Shown here: positions 56,121 to 64,000 of the stretch, in pieces
How the letters are laid out: each line of letters opens with the position of its first letter
How positions within the stretch are numbered: position 1 is the first letter of the stretch
Assembly (NCBI GenBank): GCA_021307315.1
Contig: JAJSPD010000018.1
Span: 496,001 to 560,000, forward strand
DNA length: 64,000 nt
Direction of reading: 5' to 3'
Source: Bisporella sp. PMI_857
Lineage: Eukaryota; Ascomycota; Leotiomycetes; Helotiales; Helotiaceae
Made by a program: the position numbers and the translations under genes
The notes under the pieces: model-generated
What the model saw: only the letters and a program-made list of their open reading frames with translations
Database searches by the model: none
Told to the model about the DNA's origin: nothing

Positions 56121-58003
56121 GTGACTTTTGCCAAGGTTCGATCAGGTGATTCGATTATTGGTAGCAACTGTATTTGCCAATCCAAATGCTCTTGGTCTTG
56201 CTTGACGAAAGGAAGGACGCGCTTTTAGCTGTATGTATATTATTGATCTTTCTTTGGTACTGGCTCATGAAACAATTGACATGTATTTAGTTCCGCTGAC
56301 GTCTTTGGGCCGAACCCCCACCCCTCTCCCGGACACAGCCTCAGCACAAATCAAGGCTCCCGTTCAGCCATCTTTTTCATGAGGTTTCAACGGGAGTTGC
56401 CTCCCTTTTGTTGAAAGCCTTACTACAGACCAGGCGGTGCTCCCGTTAATTTCCAGCTTTGACGTTGTCGCTGAGGACATGTGATTGCATCCGCCTCTGC
56501 TTTGTCGTAGGCTGTGCTTTTAGGACCAGAGAACTCCCTGCCAAGTGGTATGTGTTCACAATAATTAGTATTGTGGCTACGATATATATTTATACTATGA
56601 GGTTGTATATAAGACAAGTTTCCATGATTTAGTGCGGAGGGTCTTCCATAACCACATTCAATAGCCCTGAGATACCTACTGAATAGCCAAGTTGGCAAGC
56701 GGACTCGAAAGAAAGCACTCTCACCATGGCTTTGGCTCAGATAATGGCCAAGTCGAACACCATGACTGATTGATGTGCTGTTATTGTACCAATTATCAAT
56801 AATTCAGCTGTTTGATCTGAGCTGTGTTGGTTTGGCTTCGACGACCAATCCCATTGTTGGCTTCAAATGTTGAACTGTGCTTTGGTGCCGGTTCTCATTC
56901 ATTGCCATCTCCATCGCCAACCCTAAATCAATAGCGATAAGATGCAGAGCATTAAACGTACACAATATGCGTTTCTTCTCGAGTCTAGTCCACTCTCACC
57001 TTGATAGCCTTGTGGTGCTCTTGCTGTATGCATGCGATGGTGTAAGTTCGCATATTGGTCCATCAATTCGCCATGTTCATGCTCGCTCATCATAAGGCCA
57101 ATAGAGTGGGAGTCTGTCTGAGATCTGAAAGACCTAAGGCCTCGAATAAGAATCAGTTGTGAATGACAATTGTCGCACAAAGTTGGCACACGACGTCCAA
57201 CTGGATCCAGCCATGTCAGCTTACGATATTGTACCTGCATCTCCAGATATCGATCATCTAGACATATCGAGATTCTAATTTCAGATATGATATCGAAAAT
57301 TAAGCGTCTCATGCGTTTCTAACATGTTTCAAACAAATCCTAAATATATTGAAAGCGCGAAAATGATAGCATGTTCACGTGATGTTTTCCAAAGTTTTAA
57401 CTTAACCGCTTTGTACACCGCTTCTTGCCAACAGCTTCAATTCGCCACGGTTTCCCAATACACTGGCCCCGCAAGCCCTCGAACGAACGGATCAGAATCT
57501 CGCACGCATTCTGCTGCGGGTCGAGCCGCTGGCCTGGCCGATTTTGGCAGCATCTCGTTGTCACTTGGGAGCTCCACCACGCTCCACACCGCTCGTCCTC
57601 GTGTCCCTCGATGAGCAAAAACCCGCAAGATGAAGCTGCAGCTCCAGGTCCCTTTGCAGCGAACCACCCCGCTATTGGGAGCAGACGCAGCAAGCACGTA
57701 TCAGTTATTTGGTGCATATCATGCACGTAAGAGAATGGGTAAATTCGAAGGAGGGAATGAGGGAGATCTGTTGGTCGGAAACAGCGGTTCAGTGGTTTGT
57801 TGACAACGGACTTGCCTAATGGATTACATAGACGTGTCTCACCGTCTCCTAGACGATCCTACTCTTGAATCAGATACATATATCTTGAATCCTCCAAGCT
57901 TTCCCTGCACCACTTGATCCATCATTCAACTCATTTTCTAAGATACCCACGTTTTAAACTTCCACTTTCCAGACTTCATTTCTTGTATATCACTATCATA
58001 GAA
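56121..58003. other. long intergenic region between divergent genes
   Basis: 1.9 kb between the starts of the MFS gene and the Tpt1-family gene, holding both promoters. Overlapping frames at 57324-57730 on both strands are of similar length and mutually exclusive, and none shows a domain. Confidence 0.45.
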
Positions 58004-59052
58004 ATGGCAACTGCGGTTCTCCCAGCAATGCAAGGACTTTCACTTGATCAGGGGATTATGCCTCCTTCCCCGGCTGGACAGGGCTCTTCCCGACACGGAA
58101 GAAGATCGAGCGTTGCCAAAGGCAAAGGACGAAGCCGTGGCTACAGCGTCGTAGATGAGCGAGATGTACTCATCTCAAAGGCCATTAGTTGGGTGCTGAA
58201 GCGAACGGTGGAGGAAGGCGAGGAGGTAGAAGGAGAGGGCAAATTAGTAGCCAACAAAGGCTGGGTCGACGTTGAGGAAGTGGTGAGTGCCAGCTATTCT
58301 ACCTACATCACAAGAAACCTGTTTCTAACACATCATAGCTGGAACAAGAAAATCTCAAATCCCTCGAGGTCACCTTCCCGGAGCTCCAAGCCGTTGTAGC
58401 TTCCTCAGCATCCAAATCCCGCTTCTCCCTCAAAATCAGCCCAGATGCTGAATCGCCAGAATCCACGGATCCCTCCGACTACCTCATCCGCGCAAATCCC
58501 ACTTCTGCCACCCCCGCCCCCGCCTCCGCAGCCACCAAACAACTCACACCTCTCTCCCTCACAACCGAGGACCTTCCCGACTTGATCGTCTACGAGACCT
58601 CATACCCCAACTACCCACTCATCTTAGCTTCCGGCGGCATCAAGCGTGCGGGCGGACAAGCCCATCTTCAATTCGCTTCGATCAAGGTCCTAGAAGACGG
58701 GACTGAGGCGCGACCAGCGAGCGATGCCGATGTCTCCATTTTTATCGACTTGCGTGCTGTGATGGAAGCGAACCTCAAGATCACATGGTCTCGAACTGAG
58801 ACCGGAAACGTGGTTACCGCAGGCGACGAAGCTGGCGTGCTGGAGAGGAAGTACTGGAAGAAGGCGGTTGCAAGACGGCCTGATATTGGAGTCTTGTATG
58901 AGAACGGCGAGGTGAGGAAGGAGATCCCGGTTGGGCTCCGTGGAAAGGGTGCTAAGGGTAAGGGTAAACTGGGAGGTGGAAAGGGAAAAGGGAGAGAGGT
59001 TAGAGATCAAAAGGCTGGGAGCGGTGATGATGATGGCACTAGCAGTGACTAG
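58004..59052 (+). CDS. Tpt1/KptA-family protein (tRNA 2'-phosphotransferase-like), catalytic motifs eroded
   Basis: Exons 58004-58282 and 58339-59052 give 330 residues. Family: Tpt1 enzymes move the 2'-phosphate left on spliced tRNA to NAD+. The fold is recognisable: DVLISKAISWVLKRTVEEGE, LVANKGWVDVEEV-LEQENL, SLEVTFPELQAVVASS, DPSDYLIRANPTSATP, YPLILASGGIKRAGGQAHLQ and DADVSIFIDLRAVMEANLK. Several usual catalytic blocks are changed: the L-R-H-G of the N-terminal helix reads LKRT, the R-x-x-Q-G-H-S block reads RANPTSA, H-G-T reads YET, and G-R-x-H-V-H-F reads AGGQAHLQF. The single Arg of RAN is kept. The tail is Gly/Lys-rich and acidic. Start chosen at the ATG in MATAVLPAMQG. Either a divergent lineage form or a non-catalytic paralogue. 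Confidence 0.82.
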
Positions 59053-59237
59053 ATGGCCTCTTGTGAGATATTGTGTGATACTACTAGGAAATATACCCGG
59101 GCTGGGAATGAGTGTATCATGGTAAATACCTAAAATACTGCAGGAATAAACTGTGACCAAACCTCAACGCCATGTCCAATGCATTCCGCCTGGGTATCAT
59201 CCAATCCATAACTCGTACTCCTAGAACTTGACCAACC

Positions 59238-62200
59238 TCACAATTCATCATTTTCATTGTCCGAACTGGAATGCATGATAACGGGCTTGTCAGGCATGGG
59301 ACTTGATATGCTCTTCACCCGAATTTCCTCGCTCTCCATATGTACTAATTCTGCCATCCTTTCCTTTCGCTTCAAATAAAATCTGTTCAGACAATCAGTC
59401 CTCTGCTTCTGAGTCCATGACTCAACAACTAGCGCAAATTCCGTAGCACTTGCAAACCCAAAGGTCTTGGCCATGGTACAAAATTGACGCTTCATAACCT
59501 CATCTGGTGGCTGGAATTCATAGGCAGATTCTCCTGATCCTAGAGACTGGCTCTCAGAGAATAATCTTGCCTCCCCCATCTCAACATCATTCCCGATTTC
59601 TTCGGCTTGCCGGCTCAGGTGTGCCTCGACTTTGGATGATCCGACCACCTCGGAGTTCTCGTGGGTATATTCAACTCCTGCGGAAGCCAATATAGCTAAG
59701 ACCGCGTCCGTTCTCGGTTTGGCCGTTTTGGTCGGCATGATTTCTCCTTCTGTTATAAGAGCAGATAGCGCCTTCATTGCTCCATCCTCATCATCGTCAT
59801 TGACCTTCAAGGGATTATCCTCGTCATTCAATGCATCCTCCATGTCCATGTCCATAATATGTATGCCTCTCTTGGCTTCAGCAATATTCGTCTTATTGAC
59901 AATATCTCTGAGTAGAATGTTGTCTCTATGGTACGTTAGGAGATTGAAGAGTCCGAAAATCTCGCCTTTCTGATCGCCCTTCTTCTGTACTCCTTTAAAG
60001 TACCGACGCTCCTTCGAAGCATTGTAGCCAATGTTTGCCTGTTGTTGCTTATAAATCTACGGGGCGGATATTAATTTTGCTTCGCTTCTAGAGTCCTCAA
60101 CACTTACCTGGCGCGCATAAACCACCTCTTCAACGGTGCCAGCAGATACAAGTCGAAAAACTTCAACATCACGAAGTTGCCCTATTCGATATGCACGATC
60201 TTGAGCTTGTAGATCATAACTTGGATTCCAGCTGTATGGAAACTTTGATCAGTTATTGCGTAGCATGGAAATACTTATGTCTTTATTTGGGGCAACTTAC
60301 TTAGGATCGAATATGACGACCTTATTAGCACTGGTAATGTTTAAGCCCACACCACCTGCTTTTGTAGATATCAGGAAAACAAATTGCTTTGGATCAGAAT
60401 TGAAATCATCGACAGTCTTTTGCCGGTCTTGACTGGGCATTTCACCGCTAAGAAAGCTCACATTGTAACTTGTGTTCTTGAACAGCATTTCTAACATCCT
60501 TAGAAGCCTCACACTATGTGAGAAAATGAGAACCTTGTCTCCATTGTCATGCCAAAACTTCAAAAGCTTCTTCAGTATACTCCACTACGCAAATAAGTTA
60601 GTGATTTGTTCAATCTGGGAGAATAGAATTTTACCTTTCCACAAAAATCGGGGTTGGCAAGATTCATTAGTGAATCCCGATTTGCATATAGTTCTTTCCA
60701 TCGATCTGGAACCATTTCCTGGAGGAATGCCAAAGCGCGCTCTTGTTTGTCTGGGTGGTCCTGAGAATTAGGGATAAGTAACGCCAGGTGATTCGAGAGC
60801 TTTTGCAGTGTTGTTATCAGAGGGAAAACCAATGCCTGTACGTGTTCAGCTCACGATAATACAATAGATGCAGAATACTGACCTGCCACTTTGTACCATC
60901 TGATAACTTAGCATGGCAGCAGAACCCGCGCGTGCTTCCAGATTCACAGTCACACTCCTCAGCAGAGCTCTTGACAATGTCGACCCACTCACTTTCTAGG
61001 ATAAGCTCGTACGCAATTCTTTGAGTCTCCGTGAGGGGGCAAAAGACAACTCTGTCAGTTTTCTTTGGCAATTGATGCGCAATCAGACTCTTCATGCGAC
61101 GAAGAAAAAACTGTGGTAGGAGGTTTTGAACCAGCTTCTCCGCTGTCACTCTTGCTTGTTTGAGTTGATATACCGTAGCATCATGACTGGTCAGATCAAT
61201 AAAGGCATCAATAATGAGAGAGATTACTTACGACTGACCTAACCTGAGTGGTTTACAGATACTATTCTCCCAAGTAGAGAGTGGTCCAAACCTCCCTGGA
61301 TTTGTCCAGTTTAGAAGCGTCCACAATTCCTCATACTTATTCTGTATGGCTGTACCTGTAAGGCCGATCCTACACAATGCATTAACCTCGTTCATGGCTT
61401 GGGTGATACCTGAACTATGCTCCTTGATTGTATGGCATTCATCCGCCACAATACAGTCCCAATCTACGACATTCAATTGATCCTTGCTGGTTCTGTAAGT
61501 TCCATATGTGGTAATTACCACCTCTAATCGGCCAGATTGAGCAGCCTGCACGACAGCCGCTTTATCAGCATTGCCATGATATTTATCGACATGCCAAAAG
61601 CCCCATCGTTGTAGTTCATTGTTCCAATTATCTACCAATGAGTTCGGACAGACAATCAAAATCCGAGGATACCAGATTTTGGTCCCGCTTCGTCGCACCT
61701 TGCGCATACGCTTGTGGTCTCTTTCATCGCCTGTTTTGCCGAATGCTGCTGCCAGAAAAGCGGCAACTTGAATGGTCTTCCCCAGTCCCATGTCATCGCC
61801 AAGGATGCCCCCTAGAGCTGAACCGTCAGTAATCGGTCACCAACAACGAATCAAACGCGGCTTCGTACAGCCGGGTGGAAGGCATTTATGTAAAAACGCT
61901 GCAAATGGAGAAGAGCCATTACCTTTTTGATATACAAAGAGTTCGTGAAGAAATGCAACTCCAGCAACTTGATAATCTCGAAGATATTGTGCAATAGAGG
62001 CAGGGATCACTCCTCCTGAAAGTGGTAGCTCAATATCTCTATATGGCCGAGAGAGTTCCACAGTCGAAGGGAGAGCTGGTCTTTCTTCAAGATCTGCCAG
62101 TCTCTCATCATCCGAGAAGTAAATATCGTCATAGCGGGGAGGCAACCTCAAGCCAGCTTCGTGTAGAAGTTGCTGGTTGTGATCAAACTCCTTGCGTCGC

Positions 62201-62700
62201 TCGATAATGTAGTCTGGCACAGTATCATTCATTCCTTCATAGTCAGAGTCATCTCCGTAAATCCTCTCTTGCTGTTCTTCTCCATTTTTCTTAGCTTTCT
62301 TCTTTCGTTCAACAGTAGCTTTGGCTTTCAATGCAAGCCTCTTCTTGAGTTGTGCCGTCCTCTTTCTTTTAGTGCTCTTGCGGTTCTTGAACTTCTGGTA
62401 GGCACCTCTTCCATCTTCATCATCACTGGACACTCTTCCTTCTGCTTTCCTTTTGAAACTGCCCTTGTTCACAGATATTTCGTCTACAATTTCGATGTCT
62501 GAGTCTGAGTCTGAGTCGCTGCTTGGACGTTTACCTACAACTTCTACTGGCATTTTAGCGAATACTGATGAACGAAGAGGCGAGCACATACTTTTAATAT
62601 AATCATCTGTGCTAAGTAGGACATTATTGGCTCTAGACTCAGCAGCAACGGGCTCTTCTTCAGTAATTCCGTCTTCAGAACTTTCCTGCACCAGCGCCAT
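59238..62700 (-). CDS. SNF2-family DNA-dependent ATPase, ERCC6L2/Rad26-like
   Basis: Nuclear chromatin or DNA-repair ATPase. Exons 61923-62700, 61232-61811, 60883-61186, 60635-60835, 60301-60584, 60108-60231 and 59238-60056 give 1029 residues. The N-terminal 150 residues are acidic then Lys/Arg-rich. Helicase lobe 1: [40 protein letters not shown] (Walker A), [32 protein letters not shown] (DECH box) and [21 protein letters not shown] Cys cluster ([18 protein letters not shown]) sits between lobes. Lobe 2: [40 protein letters not shown] and [30 protein letters not shown] and a long acidic tail follow. The first ATG (62700) is used; an upstream coding exon cannot be excluded. It converges with the Tpt1-family gene (185 bp apart). 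Confidence 0.9.
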
Positions 62701-63059
62701 ATTTGGAGTGGCGATTTGGTCCAAGAGGGGGATCCGTCAGAACCGTGAACGCGACTTAAATCTGACACGACCTCACGTGCAGAGTCGTTCAAATCAGGTC
62801 TCTCATGCCTCAGGCACAAATATACGATGTATGGAAAGAATTGCTTCAGAAACAGGTCCCATTGTTGAAAAGAGGAGACACTCACAAATGAAAGTAAGAG
62901 TCAAGGAGAAACTAGAAGTTGAAGAAATTTAATAAGAGGTACAAAAGCGATTGATTCAAGATTGGTTATCTTATGCTAAATGACGCTGTGCATTGTCCTC
63001 GCGGCGACATAGCCAATAACGAGATAAGTCCCTTCGCTCCTATCTCTTCTAAGATTTTT
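62701..63059. other. intergenic
   Basis: 359 bp between the helicase start and the pseudouridine synthase stop, both minus strand. It contains the presumed helicase promoter, and any unrecognised upstream exon of that gene would lie here. Confidence 0.45.
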
Positions 63060-64000
63060 TTAGACCTGGCGAGGACTATCTAGAGGCGCCGAGGCAATCT
63101 CCGGGTTCTCTTTTCTGACTGCTTCAACAAGCACATCCATCCCTGGAACTTCCGTAGCACCAGTCATACCTTGGGGAGGAAGTGCCCACGCTGGCAAGGG
63201 ACTAACATAACTCCAGGCTCCACCAGCATCTTCGTATCGCAAGCTGTGTAGCCAAAGCGATAGTTCTTGCTCGCCAGGATCGGTATAGAGTGGTGTAGCG
63301 CAAATATCGCATACTTCACCTGACATTTTCTCTGCCTTCTTCTTGTTGTACTCGTCGACCATCTCGTCATGGTATGCCACAGCGTCTGCAACTTCAGACT
63401 TCCCCATTCTAGAGAGGCGGGTAATTATATCTTCATCTGTGTCTTGTGTTGCATCAGCATCGTTTGCTCCCAAATTTTGTCCCCAGACTTTTTGGTTGCA
63501 GTAGATTGGGTCATTTGCTATGGGATGACCTAGAAACTGGAGATGCACTCGCAACTGATGTGTTCTACCAGTAACAGGAAGACATCTAACTATAGAGTAT
63601 CCTTCTTTCTTCAACCATGGTTTTCCTTGATCTGAATTTGGCTCCACTGAGGCACTCTTGTCGGCTCCATCCTCTTCAGTCGGCGGATAGTATTCGAGTC
63701 GTTTGAAGACAGTCCTGGCAGTCTTCCCGTTGGCACGCACGCGATTCAGACCCAACTTTGGAGAGATCTGTAAGATCGGCTGATCACAGACAACAGTCTC
63801 TTCGGGAAACTCCCCTTTGACCCTCGCAACATATTCTTTTCTCACAGTTCGACCAGATATCTGTAGGCTCAGCTTTTCTGCCGCCCTCGGGTTCTTAGCA
63901 ATGAACATAACGCCACTCGTTAATCTATCAAGCCTGTTGCATGGTAGTGGGTTCCACTGATGACCGCGTTCTGCCCGCATGATCTCCACTACGGAATTAT
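63060..64000 (-). CDS. RluA-family pseudouridine synthase, partial (runs off right edge)
   Basis: C-terminal 313 or so residues of an RNA uridine isomerase, of the type of yeast Pus8/Pus9, which modify tRNA position 32. The frame stays open to the window edge, so the N terminus is missing and no start can be given. The catalytic motif CNRLDRLTSGVMFIAKN carries the Asp nucleophile (R-L-D-x-x-T-S-G). GRTVRKEYVARVKGEFPEE and GYSIVRCLPVTGRTHQLRVH then LGHPIANDPIYCNQ are the other RluA blocks. The C-terminal 130 residues include a CDIC...LYTDP segment (VCDICATPLYTDPGEQELSL) and LWLHSLRYEDAGGAW, a usual fungal ending. No deaminase domain is seen in the part present. Confidence 0.9.
   Translation of the reverse strand, partial: NSVVEIMRAERGHQWNPLPCNRLDRLTSGVMFIAKNPRAAEKLSLQISGRTVRKEYVARVKGEFPEETVVCDQPILQISPKLGLNRVRANGKTARTVFKRLEYYPPTEEDGADKSASVEPNSDQGKPWLKKEGYSIVRCLPVTGRTHQLRVHLQFLGHPIANDPIYCNQKVWGQNLGANDADATQDTDEDIITRLSRMGKSEVADAVAYHDEMVDEYNKKKAEKMSGEVCDICATPLYTDPGEQELSLWLHSLRYEDAGGAWSYVSPLPAWALPPQGMTGATEVPGMDVLVEAVRKENPEIASAPLDSPRQV

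Noticed and set aside
57324..57730. Four overlapping frames of 86-109 codons on both strands
   Set aside because: Mutually exclusive, similar lengths, no family resemblance; likely a GC-richer chance region or promoter.
1..64000. tRNA, rRNA, CRISPR and transposon signals
   Set aside because: I looked for B-box-like GGTTCGA sites, clustered repeats, long terminal or inverted repeats and transposase or reverse-transcriptase motifs and saw none convincing. Dedicated searches could still find degraded elements in the gene-poor stretches.

Overview
This window is a stretch of filamentous ascomycete chromosome (Pezizomycotina; the protein set looks most like Leotiomycetes, but that placement is an impression, not a test). 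The evidence is eukaryotic-style genes on both strands, split by short introns (mostly about 45-130 nt) with fungal donors (GTATGT, GTAAGT, GTGAGT) and CTAAC-type branch points, plus fungus-specific families: SUR7, Rtt106, Mic12, a DOMON-b561 protein and a GPI-type PLC-like protein. I modelled 28 protein genes. In every spliced model that lies fully inside the window the exons join in frame, and many junctions were confirmed by family motifs.

Layout. 1-8 kb: an EamA/DMT transporter cut by the left edge, TAF13, an unknown coiled-coil protein divergent from ribosomal protein S23, and a PNGase A-like secreted glycoamidase. 8-15.7 kb: gene-poor, with a short conserved hypothetical gene and one Cys-rich secreted protein. 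15.7-27.8 kb: dense housekeeping block with MIC12, mitoribosomal bL17m, UTP25, eIF3f, an R3H/SUZ protein, a ZCCHC10-like zinc-knuckle protein and the spliceosomal protein cwf18. 28-31.4 kb: a large mitochondrial-type PPR protein. 31.9-41 kb: a probable F-box-like gene, RTT106, PEP12 syntaxin, NDC1 and acetyl-CoA hydrolase ACH1. 42-54 kb: a coiled-coil/FG-containing protein, an intronless SDR, a SUR7-family protein, a GPI-anchored PLC-like protein and a DOMON-cytochrome b561 protein, separated by long gene-free stretches. 54-64 kb: an MFS transporter, a Tpt1-family protein with eroded catalytic motifs, an ERCC6L2-like SNF2 helicase, and an RluA-type pseudouridine synthase cut by the right edge.

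Most neighbours are unrelated housekeeping genes in divergent or convergent pairs, so I see no operon-like system, no secondary-metabolite cluster, no CRISPR, no tRNA and no intact transposon. The points most worth a second look are: (1) an apparent AT-AC intron that splits the zinc knuckle of the ZCCHC10-like gene, nested with a GT-AG alternative that is also in frame but destroys the zinc site; (2) a TAA stop in the PPR gene followed in the same frame by 69 open, coding-like codons that contain a perfect 12-bp hairpin; (3) the Tpt1-family protein lacking the usual catalytic signatures; (4) an intron in the R3H gene carrying two complete branch/acceptor sets.
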